From positions 744,001 to 808,000 of the forward strand of contig JAIXMG010000005.1 of the NCBI GenBank assembly GCA_025201345.1: 64,000 nucleotides of DNA, in the 5' to 3' direction. This document shows, in pieces, positions 39,183 to 49,418 of the stretch. Position 1 is the stretch's first letter. Every line of letters starts with the position of its first letter. The notes beneath the pieces are model-generated. The model ran no database searches. It was not told where the DNA came from and saw only the letters and a program-made list of their open reading frames with translations. The position numbers and the translations under genes are program-made. The DNA comes from Thamnidium elegans. Lineage: Eukaryota; Mucoromycota; Mucoromycetes; Mucorales; Mucoraceae.

Positions 39183-40020
39183 TGCTCTCTTCAGCTTTAT
39201 CCACCTACTTCTATTTCTTGGTACATCTTTCAATAGCAATAATAAATTTTATATTTGGATACAAGAAGAGGTGATACTACTAGAGTAAGCATATATAAAA
39301 AGAAACGAGTGAAAGTGTTGACAGTTAATTAAAAATAAAAAAAATTATGCAGATTTGTTTACTACAAATCTACACTTCTGGATACCGATTTCCAACCATT
39401 TGTGCATAAACAAAAACGACCTCGAGGAAAAGCATGCTTTTTATTAGATTTTTTTTTCTCACACAAGTATTATCTACATTCCAAGTAGTTAATACTTTTC
39501 GCTTTTTTGTAAAGAAGAATATACGAGAAATTTAATCTGTATCTATACCGATTTAATCATACGAATTTTCCCTAGCAATAAACTGATATATCTTTTTATT
39601 TTATGAAAAAAAAAAAGAGTCTTTTGTTTACATGAACATTTATGGAAGTAACTAATTAATTGATCATATGAAAAAAAAAAGATAAAAAAAAAAAAGAACG
39701 TACTGGAACATGTACTTTTCTATATAAAGAGGATTTTTTCAGTCTTTTTTCGCTCCTTATTCTCAAAAAAAAAGAATATTCTACCACTGCTTCAAAATAA
39801 TCTGGTTGCTCTAAATGGTTGGTCCTCTTCTTTCCTATAAGGCCTTGGTTAACTCTGCTTATATCCTCTCTTGAGAAATACACGGACTTTTAGGTATGCT
39901 ACTTTTCTTTTTCTTTTTTAAAAAAAAACCCCCTTTCTCTAATACTTTCCTAGTTGCTAAATGTAAAAAAAAAAATGTTACCTTGTGGCGTACGGTCTCT
40001 CTTACTCTATACCTATGGCG

Positions 40021-40355
40021 TTTTCAAGTAAAAGATGTTGGCTCTGCCGTTTTGGTGATGATGTCGGAAAGCACTCTGGCGACTAGGATGGTCATCATCG
40101 GTCCAGTTCTTTTTTTTTTTTTTAAAAAAAAAGTTGGGCTATAAACGTACTTGGTCCTCGACTAGCTTGTTCAAGAAACGCTTATCCTTTGGTTATCAAG
40201 TAAAAGATGTTGGCTCTGCCGTTTTGGTGATGATGTCGGAAAGCACTCTGGCGACTAGGATGGTCATCACCGGTCCAGTCCTTTTTTTTTTAAAAAAAAA
40301 AAAAAAGATTGGATTATAAGCGTACTTGGTCCTCGACTAGCTTGGTTTTCAAGGG
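40021..40355. repeat. Tandem duplication R3, period about 175 bp
   Basis: Two copies, starting near 40025 and 40198, each begin tcaagtaaaagatgttggct, contain a T-run/A-run junction in the middle and end in cctcgactagctt. The non-homopolymer parts differ at only a few bases, so the duplication is recent. Both strands are open for part of the unit and no known domain is visible. Confidence 0.85.
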
Positions 40356-40941
40356 AAGGGTATTCTCCTCTGTCTTTAGCCTATCTTTGGGACTGTCTGA
40401 AAAAAAAAACTAGTCTGCTATCAAGCGGAATCTCAAGCACCTTCAATGATAATCTTATACTTCACACGTAACACAAAAAATAAAAATTCCTTTCCTCTTT
40501 TAATAAATTTAAACCGTACATTACAAAGGACCTGCTATTTTTTTCTTATAAAACAAAATAACACGCTATTCTCTTCCGTAGATATGACCAATAGGGTCCA
40601 CAATTGAAAAAAAAAATTGACTAGGTTATACATTTGAATCCTTTTATATATTGGATTTGGTTTATTGAAAAAAAAGTTTATAACTATCAAAGTTAACGTG
40701 TATTTTAATTTTTGTAACGCATTTCATACTTAAAAATAAAAGTTTGCCTTGTAAATATATATATATATATACTCTATTTCTCATAAGTTCACATTACAGT
40801 TAAGAAAGGTCATCAGTCTTACATGACCATGTCTAATGTACATCCTGAGAGATCCTTTTTTAAACAAAATTAAGGTTTGAAAAGTTTAAGCCTGGTCTTT
40901 TTACAATTAGCATCAGGAAATCACTGCTAAAAAAAAGCTCA

Positions 40942-41560
40942 CCGAGATATCGCAGCTTAAAAATCGCTCATATAAGAAATCACTGCCTTTAAACGTTGAT
41001 TACTCGTTCAGTGTTTTTAGTAAAAATATGATTTTAGATGGAATAAAAGTGCCTAAAAACACGCTTTATCATCATTGGTTTTTTTTTACAAAAAAAAGTC
41101 AAAGTAAACCCGGAGTAATCCAAAAAATAAAAGGTTGACCCCCCAAAATGACCTAAAATGAGGAACAACAAAAAAAGTAGAAAAATAGAGAATAACAAGC
41201 AGTTTTCAATATATGATATTAAATACGACATCCCAATGACTATTTTATATTATACAACGTGGGCAAAAGAATCATTCCTGGCTTTTAATTATACAACAAA
41301 TACATTAAAATTACCTTTTTTAGACGTGATGCCGAAATATTCATGTAAAACAAGTGTTTTTGAAAAGGACGCTGACGGATTATAACACTTTAACTAGTTC
41401 TTAAACTTGTACAAGTTACTGTATGAAAAAATATGTTGTGTAGTTATCTTTTTTTTTTTGAAATAGCTCAAACGTTCAAATCATTTTAAAAGCTATAGTT
41501 GTCAATTAAAATAGTACGGAGCTACGTATTAAAATGACACATAGTTAATTAGTTTGTAGG
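40942..41560. repeat. Interspersed repeat family R1, copy 2 (uninterrupted)
   Basis: Same orientation as the body of copy 1. It runs from cgcagcttaaaaatcgctca through gttgaccccccaaaatga to about gttcttaaacttgtacaag near 41400, with weaker similarity to 41560. Here the left end and body join directly, which shows that copy 1 carries an insertion. Confidence 0.75.
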
Positions 41561-42524
41561 ATTTATTTCATAACCCTCTCTGTTATTTTGTTTATGAATA
41601 ATATTGGTAGATAATACACTTTTAAAGACTAGACGCTCTATAAATGTTAGTGGGAAGGAACAATTTAGATATTTTAATAACGAATAGTCTGTCATCGATT
41701 GGTTTTTCAAACGATTTTTTTTTTTTTTTTTGCGCCACTTGATTTAGAGATATTTATATACTTTTACGCTTGCTACTTTTGTTTTAAACTATCCGATACT
41801 TTACAATGTTCTTTTCGTTTGTATGTTGTAGCCACATGAAAAAGTATAAACACTTGTGTTCACAAGACTTCTTTCCTTTTAAAAGACAAGGTTCATAAAG
41901 AAAATAGTATTATGAAACTCATCTGTGAATAATTTTAGGTCTATCGAAAAAGTGCTGATAAAGAAATTATCCAATAAGCGATTTTTTCTTAAACACGTAA
42001 AACCCTGTAGTTGGGTTTAGAGGCTAAGCAGAATGATTTGGTTGCATAAATGAATTTAAATGGAGTTTCAAAATATAAAAAGTAAGAAGAAGAAGAAGCA
42101 ATCATATTATAAAATAACAATCATGTTACCAGCATTTGCTTTATTAGAAAACATACAGAAGTATACAAAGTATATCCTTATTAAGCTATTGTATGTGTCA
42201 CTCTCAGCATGATTTCTTTAAAGTTATCACTTGAAAAAAAAAATGACGTTGCGCTCCTTTATTTTTATACCTGTCAAAAAAAAAAAAAAAACTCCTGTTG
42301 GTAACTCAAGAAGATTAATTTTTTTTTATGAACTCAATGGTCGACTTAATTTTCTACTTGGAAGGAAAATACAAAACCAATCAAAAATGATATTAAATTT
42401 TTTTTTTAAAACAATTTATTATATATTTCTAGGATAAAAAAAAAAGGACTATTTACAGATTATTGATATAAGGGGAGAAAATTATAATGATAATGATAAC
42501 AATTATGATGATGGTAACATATTA

Positions 42525-44126
42525 CTAGGTGAAGTGAGGAGCGTTGGAGCAGATAGCGAACAATAAACCGGCAACGGTACCAGCACAAGGAAGAGTGATA
42601 ATCCAACTGAGACCACAGAAACCTAACATCTTCCAGTTGACAGCCTTATAACCGTTCTTGTTACAAAGACCGATAGCGGCGGAAGCACCGGTAATACAAA
42701 GAGTAGTAGAAACAGGTAAACCAATCTTGGAACAAGTAAGGACAGTAAGAGCAGCGGCTAATTCGGCACAGAAACCACGAGAGGGAGTGAAGAAAGTAAT
42801 GTTGTTACCCATAGCACGCATAACACGGTAACCCATAGTAGCAAGACCGATATCAATACCAATACCACCGTAGACAAGAATCCAGACAGGAATACCAACA
42901 CTATCACTGACAGAGGCAGAATTCCAGATTTCGTAAATGGAAGAGATAGGACCAACGGCGTTAGATACATCGTTACTACCGTGAGCGAAAGAGGCCATAC
43001 AGGCAGTGATAACTTGGAGGAAAGAGAAGAGGTATTCAGCATCATCTTCGAAGATTTCAGCGTTGGCGTGCATATCAGTAAGTTTCTCGTTTTCGAGGTT
43101 ACGAACATCTTGGTTAATACCGTTCATGAGTTTAGAAACAGCCTTCGTCTTGAGTCTAGCAAACATAGATTCCTTGGGGGCAACGGCTTCATCAATAATA
43201 ACTTCACCATCAGTATCGAGCTTGTTCATCTTTTCATCACCGGCGTTAAGAAGTTCGTTAGGGCTAGTGGAGTGAATGGAACCATGGTTTTGAGCGTTCT
43301 TTTCCGCATCAACTTCTTCAATAGTACGTCTCTTGGATAACCAAGGGATAACGAACATATGGTACCACTTGAGGTATTCTCTTCCCTTGACACGACGAAC
43401 GACCCAAGGACAGAAGAAGAATTGACAGAAAGCAGCGAATACAGCGGCAATACCAAGAGCAATACCAATAACACCACCCATACCACCAAGAACATCTTCA
43501 CCAAGACCGGGAGCTTCGAGCATGATATAGAAAGCTTCAATAGCAATAGTGACGAAGAAGTAAACAGGAACTAAACGGATACCCCACTTGAAAGATTCAA
43601 CACGACGCAAGATGGCATGTTTAGTAATGGTATAGATAGCGGCAGCAACGAGACCGGCAACGATGGGAGAGATGAACCAAGAACTGATGATTGTAGCAAC
43701 ACCACCCCAACCCCAAAAGATGGAACTAGGACCGAAACCAGCAATACCGACACCAATAATAGCACCAACGATAGAGTGAGTAGAACTGACGGGCCAGCCG
43801 AATTTACAAGCAGTCAATACCCAAGCAGCGGAACCACATAAAGCACACAACATAGCCAACATAAGCATTTCAGGTTGTTCGACATAGTTGGCAGGAGAAA
43901 GAATACCACCCTTGATGGTACCAGCGGTGTTGGCACCAAGTAAAACGGCACCCAAAAATTCAGTGAAACAGGCAACAATACAAGCTTGAGCCAAAGTTAA
44001 AGAGTTTGAAGAAACAGAGGTAGCAAAAGAGTTTGCGACATCGTTAGCACCGATACCGTAGGCGTCCATAAAGGCAACCACCATACCGACAGCAAAAATC
44101 CAAGTGTAATCGTGAATTTCCATCAT
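42525..44126 (-). CDS. PHO89: Pho89-like sodium- or proton-coupled phosphate symporter (PiT family)
   Basis: Plasma-membrane inorganic phosphate importer of the PiT/SLC20 family. It is a single uninterrupted 533-residue frame, near the usual 550-600. The two inverted PiT signatures are intact: YGIGANDVANSFATSV near residue 25 and AHGSNDVSNAVGP near residue 385. A hydrophilic cytoplasmic loop of about 130 residues separates the halves, as in yeast Pho89. Many hydrophobic helices rich in Gly and Ala follow both signatures. GC and codon use are visibly higher than in neighbours, with strong preference for C-ending codons, which suggests high expression. A CACGTG box at 44856-44861, 730 bases upstream of the start, fits Pho4-type control but is a single site. 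It lacks introns, unlike nearly every other gene here. It is next to the sugar transporter on the same strand. Confidence 0.95.
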   Translation of the reverse strand: MMEIHDYTWIFAVGMVVAFMDAYGIGANDVANSFATSVSSNSLTLAQACIVACFTEFLGAVLLGANTAGTIKGGILSPANYVEQPEMLMLAMLCALCGSAAWVLTACKFGWPVSSTHSIVGAIIGVGIAGFGPSSIFWGWGGVATIISSWFISPIVAGLVAAAIYTITKHAILRRVESFKWGIRLVPVYFFVTIAIEAFYIMLEAPGLGEDVLGGMGGVIGIALGIAAVFAAFCQFFFCPWVVRRVKGREYLKWYHMFVIPWLSKRRTIEEVDAEKNAQNHGSIHSTSPNELLNAGDEKMNKLDTDGEVIIDEAVAPKESMFARLKTKAVSKLMNGINQDVRNLENEKLTDMHANAEIFEDDAEYLFSFLQVITACMASFAHGSNDVSNAVGPISSIYEIWNSASVSDSVGIPVWILVYGGIGIDIGLATMGYRVMRAMGNNITFFTPSRGFCAELAAALTVLTCSKIGLPVSTTLCITGASAAIGLCNKNGYKAVNWKMLGFCGLSWIITLPCAGTVAGLLFAICSNAPHFT

Positions 44127-44799
44127 TTTTGTTCTTCTTTTTTTCTATATATAAAGTGTTTAAAAAAAGGTATGAAGGGTATAGAAAAAAAGGAGGAAAA
44201 AATAAAGTTTAAATTGATTTAAGATGAAGTAGAAATAATGAAGAAAAAAAAATTAACAATGGAATCGAAAATTAGGTTGGTATTTATATGATATTGGGAC
44301 GAAACGATTTTTTTTTCTGCTCTAACTTTTGATATTCTTGATCTACTATGGAAACCAGTTTAACTCCGAGTTAATTAAGCCAATCAAAAAAACTGGCCAG
44401 CCCACGATTGCCCAGGTGAGGTCACTCAATGAGAAACAGATGGAAGAATGTATGGAAAACTCGAGTTTCTGACTAGATTGTCATACAATAAAAAAATAAA
44501 AAAAAGTGGAACCGCTTATAGATAGGGTATGAGTTGAATTTTACGCCGATCATTAAAAGAAACATATTCAATATTAACACAATTAATAGCAAGATGAGGA
44601 AATGTTTACGTTTTTTTTTTTATGCAAAGAAATGAAATATTTACTTAATCATACTACATAATACGCTAAGGTATAATCTACACTAGGAAAAAAGTATAGT
44701 GGATTTATAATTATACTAACACCAGTTACATTAAACTATTTTAATACAAACAACAAAAAAAAAAGCTTTGAAAGGAAAAATAGAAAAATAAGAAACTAC

Positions 44800-44881
44800 C
44801 CGGTAAGGAGTATGCCTGAATTAAGCGAACTCAGGCGACCTCACTCCTATGCCCCCACGTGCGGTTTGACAAGTTTTTTTT
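44800..44881 (+). ncRNA. Candidate structured RNA with terminal T-run
   Basis: Two nested perfect stems: GGAGT (44807-44811) with ACTCC (44843-44847), enclosing GCCTGA (44814-44819) with TCAGGC (44831-44836). A run of eight T (44874-44881) follows, as in a pol III terminator. The segment is much richer in GC than its flanks. I do not recognise the family, and no A or B box is evident. Confidence 0.3.
44856..44861. promoter_or_regulatory. CACGTG E-box (possible Pho4-type site)
   Basis: A palindromic CACGTG lies 730 bases upstream of the phosphate symporter start. Pho4-type bHLH factors bind this sequence in yeast phosphate genes. It also lies inside the structured segment, so its role is uncertain. 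Confidence 0.3.
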
Positions 44882-45589
44882 ACCGGTATTCAGTTTCCAC
44901 AAATAATAAAATAAAACGTTCATGTCAAATCATCACTGCAAGATATCAAAAAAAGAATTCTCAGAAAACATGCTACTTTGATTGGCTGAAAATTTTTCGA
45001 TCAAAAAGGAAAACTTAGTATCAACAAAATATTGGTAATGTTTTAAAACGCAGGTTTTTTTTATTATATAGTATTGTAATAGTTTAAATATATATAGTTA
45101 ATAATAAAAAAAAATATTAACGTGTGATAAATTACAGAGAGATACATTTTTTGCCCATTTAATCATCCTTAAAGTGAAACTAACCCGTCATGATCATTTT
45201 GCATATTAATGTTTGGCTTCTTGTTCTCCCTATAATATCATTCCATCACATCATCGCGACGCAGGCATTATCCTGGTCCGCTAAATAAGGGTATAAACTC
45301 TCAGCCGCAACAACCCATTGCTGGTATGAAGGGCACCCCTTGATGCTATGAATGATTTCTTTTTTAAAAAAACTCCCCGGATTCACAAGAGAGAGGTTGA
45401 CGGTAAACCCCTTTGACAAAATCATTAGCATACTTCTTTTACCGCCAGGGAAGACCAGACCACACCTTGTGAACCTATTTATTAACTCTGTAAAAGTTGG
45501 GAAAAAAATAATTAGATAATATAAAAAAAAGATATAATAATAATAAAGAAAGAGAAAATTTCTGTTTTTCCTTTTCTTTTTTTTTTTTG

Positions 45590-47141
45590 TTACTTGGCAC
45601 CAAAGAGCTCCTCCATTTCTTCTAAAGTTTTTCCTTTAGTTTCGGGAATAAAGCAACATCCAATAAAGCATACACAACAGCAAGACCCAAAGAAAAAGTA
45701 AACACCAGATACAGTATGAGCAATAAATAATGGGACACAGTAAGTGATCAAGATGGAAAATGCCCAATTCAAACCATAAGTTAAAGCTAAGCCCTTGGCA
45801 CGCGTTCTCATGTTGAATATTTCGGCGGGATAAACATATGAAGCGGTTCCCCAACTAAATTGGAAAGTGGCAATAAAGATGTAGAGGAAAGCAATAATCG
45901 TGTTACGAGCATAGGGATTGGTAATAGTAACTGAATAGGTATTGACATCAACAACAGTGTACGCATGGAACATTGCACCAACCACAAACATGCTGATTCC
46001 CATAACAGAAGCACCAATCAAAAATACAGGACGACGGCCTACCTTATCGATAAAGTACTGTAATGAAATAAATGCAGCAACAAAGGAGAGAATACCTGTA
46101 CCACCCGTGGCGGCAATTGAAGTAGATGTATCGTCCAAGCCTGCACTTTGGAAAATTTGCGGAGCATAATACCAGATTGCAACATTACCAGTGAAAGAAG
46201 TCGAGATAGAGATAAAAAAGGCGAGTAAAGTACGCTTGAGATTTGACCCTTGGAAGAGTTCAAGATAGGTTCTGTCACCGAGAGAACGTTCAAACTTGAT
46301 TTCGGTTACAATATTTTGATATTCTTCCATAACTAAAGGATGCGTACCAGGTACCTCGTGAAGTTCTACCAAAACTTGCTTTGCTTCTTCGTATCTTTCT
46401 TTATCGATTAACCATCGAGGAGAGAAAGGTAAATTAGTCATGGAAATACCAAACAAGACACAAACAATAAGGTGAAGAAGCCAAGGACCACGCCATGACC
46501 AGTTAGAGTCTACATAGCTTGTACCAAATGTAGTAAAATATCCGGCAACTTGACCAAATGTAGCCATCAAGGTAAAGAAACTAATTAAACGGCCGCGGAT
46601 ATCTGCAGGCGCAATTTCAGAGTGATACAATGGAATAGCATTTGTCATCGTGCCAGATCCAAAACCACCAATAAGTCTACCAGCTAACAAAACACCAAAA
46701 TTGACACCGATAATTTGTAAAAGAATACCTACACTAAATATAGCAGAGGCTGCCATGATACAATACTTTCTACTGAATCGATCTAATAAAATAATAGTAA
46801 GTATAAAAAATAAAATGAAATGAAAAAATAATATATTTACCACAAAAGTAACCAGATGAAAATGCTCCTAATGCAGCAGTCATCAAGTATAAGGCTAATA
46901 ATAAACCTTGAAGATAGGTAATATTCTCTTCGGTAAAGAAATTATTTTGAAAGATGGGCATAGCAAGAATGCCGGAGACAGCACCAGTATCATAACCACA
47001 GATAAACCCACCTACAGCAGCTACCATGGAAGATACATAAACTGCTTTACGGAATTTGGGTGGTGCAGTGGTATAAGCAGAGTCTTGATCTACGCCGCCG
47101 TAATTTTTAAACTCTTCATCAACTTGTTGTTTAGCACTCAT
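45590..47141 (-). CDS. MFS sugar transporter (hexose permease type)
   Basis: Plasma-membrane monosaccharide carrier of the sugar porter family. Two exons (46841-47141 and 45590-46782; 58-nt intron) give 497 residues. Start is MSAKQQ; an in-frame Met two codons upstream of it (MLKV) is less favoured. Landmarks: GYDTGAVSGIL in helix 1, the split DRFSRK, then RLIGGFGSGTM with SEIAPADIRGRL, the cytoplasmic loop LPFSPRWLIDKERYEEA, the central DKVGRRPVFLIG, WGTASYVYPAEIFNMRTRAKG and a C-terminal PETKGKTLEEMEELFG. The motif usually reading PESPRWL is altered (PFSPRW), and the segment GSCCCVCFIGCC in the last helix is unusually Cys-rich. Substrate is not determinable. It is divergent from the Borealin-like gene. 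Confidence 0.93.
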
Positions 47142-47814
47142 TACTTTTAACAAATAATTTTAACAAAGGTGTAAAAAGGAAAAATGAAAGAAACAATTAA
47201 AATGTTTTACCTGAAAATTATAATTTGATATAAAATTTTTTTTAATTGAGTCTGAACTTAATTACAAGTATACAGGGATGTACATGATCTATTGTTACTG
47301 CGGTACCACAATAGAATAGATGTATAAATTCGTTTTTTTTTTGTCGCACCGTTTTTTTTTAATTTACTTTTTCTCTGACATATAAATAAAACTCATAACA
47401 CAAAAAGAAAAAAAGTGTTTTAAATACAAATGCTAAAAGCGACAATATTAAAATGGAAGGGTCGCATCTTATCAAATTGTTTTTCCGCATTTTTTTTTCT
47501 TTTTTTATAATACAACACTCATAATATACGCTATATATAATCAGATCCTCAGCATTCCGAGATCGTGTAACAAATCAAGATCATTCACTTGTTAATGGAT
47601 CAGTTGATTAAAAGAAAAAAAAAGTATTCTATACCAATGTATCCAGTTATACTTGAGTATGAATGATTTAAAATGGTAAAGAAAAAACATTTATCTATAA
47701 AGAATTCTGTAACTGTAGCAACCCCGTTCTGTTGCTATGGTACGCCGATTAAAAAAAAAAGCGGCCAATAAAAAAATCTTCTACGTTTTTCTTTTGATCA
47801 CTGTATCTTAGAAA
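47142..47814. other. Divergent intergenic region
   Basis: About 670 bases between two divergent start codons, so it should hold both promoters. It contains several T-runs and no long open frame. I see no specific regulatory motif that I can name. Confidence 0.6.
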
Positions 47815-48499
47815 ATGATAGAACTTAATAAAACCAAGAATAAAGCGAATAATAATAAAGATCTAGAAGAAGCATTAACCATATTAGAAGAAGAAAGTAA
47901 ATATTTTTTTTTAAAAAAAAAGTAATATGAGTTTACAGCTTACTTTTCTTTTCAAGAAAATAAAAGAATTGAAGATATACGCCAACAAACCGAGTTCCTG
48001 TGTGCAACATTACGCGCCCATGGAAACACACAATTGAATAAAATGTTAAAGGAAGTGAGAGATCTCACTTTAAAAGAATTCTGTGAGACTTATAAAGCAA
48101 ATACGCAATATTTTCTACAAGAAAGTAGAAAACGATTAGCAACGAAATTATCGAACGAGATTAAAAAACGACCGAAATTAATTGTGAATGAAAAGGTACA
48201 GTATTAAAAAAAGAAAATGAACTCTAAAAAAAAAAGCAAGGTAACTTATTCTTCATGTTGCTCTTTAGGTACCCGTACAAGAACCAATATATGTCCATGT
48301 CGAAAAAGAAAACCATTCCAAATTTAGTTTACGATTAGATCCTGAAAGCTCAATTGATCAGACTGAAAAATTTAAATTCAACCTGGCAACAGAGACTCTA
48401 TCACAACTCACTAATAATCAACGTGTTCGAATCTGTGATCAAATTCAAGATTTACAAGATCAACTGGAGAGTTTGAAGAAAAACTTTATCACCAATTGA
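47815..48499 (+). CDS. Borealin/Nbl1-like chromosomal passenger complex subunit (tentative)
   Basis: Three exons fit: 47815-47896, 47957-48195 and 48269-48499, in phase, 183 residues. The central part reads IEDIRQQTEFLCATLRAH, then a run of helix with Leu heptads and LTLKEFCETY, resembling the Borealin/Nbl1 N-terminal helix that bundles with Survivin and INCENP. Borealin domains typically contain R-x-L-R-x-Q and a later M-G-E-L; here Arg-Gln and LTLKEF occupy these places, so the match is by pattern, not identity. The C-terminus is a second predicted coiled coil (RICDQIQDLQDQLESLKKNF). If correct, it would act at centromeres and the spindle midzone with Aurora kinase. Other small coiled-coil proteins remain possible. 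Confidence 0.5.
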
Positions 48500-49418
48500 A
48501 TGGTTTGATTTACGCATTCCCCCATGAGTGTAGGCTGTTTATAGCTACTCCTCTAAATGGATAATTCATTTTCCTTGTGTGGAGTGATTTATTTTTGTTT
48601 GTACGCTGGGGACAAAACGTGCGTAAGCACTTTATTTGAAATAAATTTTTTGAGCTATTACCCTACTTTTTTTATTTTATTTTATTTCTGAGAAAGAAAA
48701 TTCCTATTTGCCAAGGCGGCATATCTACGTACCCCCACCAGATAAGATTTTATGTGCCCACTCTCGAAAAATGGTAAAAACTTAGATTGCGTTTTTTTAA
48801 TGTAAAAAATAACTTGCCATAATAATAAAAGGTAATACTATTAAGTATTATTATTCACTTTGGGAAACAGCACATGTTATCAAGTGTAGCTACAAAAAAT
48901 AGTCCAGAATCACGAAAGTCAGGTTACATAGTCATATATAAATATATAAAAAAAGCGCATTGTGGTATAAAGAATGGTGAGTAAGCAATAACTATGATAA
49001 AATAGTGATAAGAAAAACAATGGCTATTTTAGGTTTATTTAAACAAAGAATTGCTATATTCATACAAAAAAAAGTGTGATTATATAAAAATAAATAAACT
49101 CGAGTAACTACAACTTATAGAAAGAAGGGGATATCATACTCCTTAAGAAAGATAAAAGAGAAAGAGATAGAAAAAAAAGAAAAAGAGAGAGAGAGAGAGA
49201 GAGAGATACAACTAATTAATAATGAGGGAATCACTATATAACAGTAACATACTTTAACATTTCTTAAAAAAAAAAGAAGGGAGTAACTAAAACCTGCCTC
49301 CGTTTTTTTTTTTATTATTATTAATTCGTCCCTATATATACGTAAATTTAGGATAATTTTACTTAGAATTACATCTCTTTTTTCTCTTTTTATTATTATT
49401 CTTTGCAGAGAGATAATA
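48500..49418. other. Intergenic spacer
   Basis: No gene seen. It includes a GA microsatellite near 49186-49206, a T-run near 49302, and AT-rich sequence upstream of the Sec2-like gene. Confidence 0.6.

Larger units (their letters stand above)
35645..42524. other. Gene-free accessory region with repeat families
   Basis: Nearly 7 kb without a recognisable gene between the nucleotidyltransferase and the phosphate symporter. It contains at least three low-copy repeat families, an inverted copy, a tRNA-like B-box segment and a hairpin, listed separately. Short open frames occur, but their translations are low-complexity Phe/Lys/Asn-rich and do not look like coding sequence. The rest is A/T-run DNA. 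Confidence 0.7.
44127..45589. other. Upstream region of the phosphate symporter
   Basis: No gene is recognised. It contains a structured segment at 44800-44881 and the CACGTG box (listed separately). A 61-codon minus-strand frame at 45246-45431 has protein-like composition but is broken by a T-run/A-run insertion and matches nothing I know. Confidence 0.55.

Noticed and set aside
42981..43340. Long open frames antisense to the phosphate symporter
   Set aside because: They mirror the strongly biased codon use of the 533-residue gene on the other strand; no domain or start context supports them.
45246..45431. 61-codon minus-strand frame upstream of the phosphate symporter
   Set aside because: Composition is protein-like, but it spans a T-run/A-run junction, has no recognisable motif and no splice partner.
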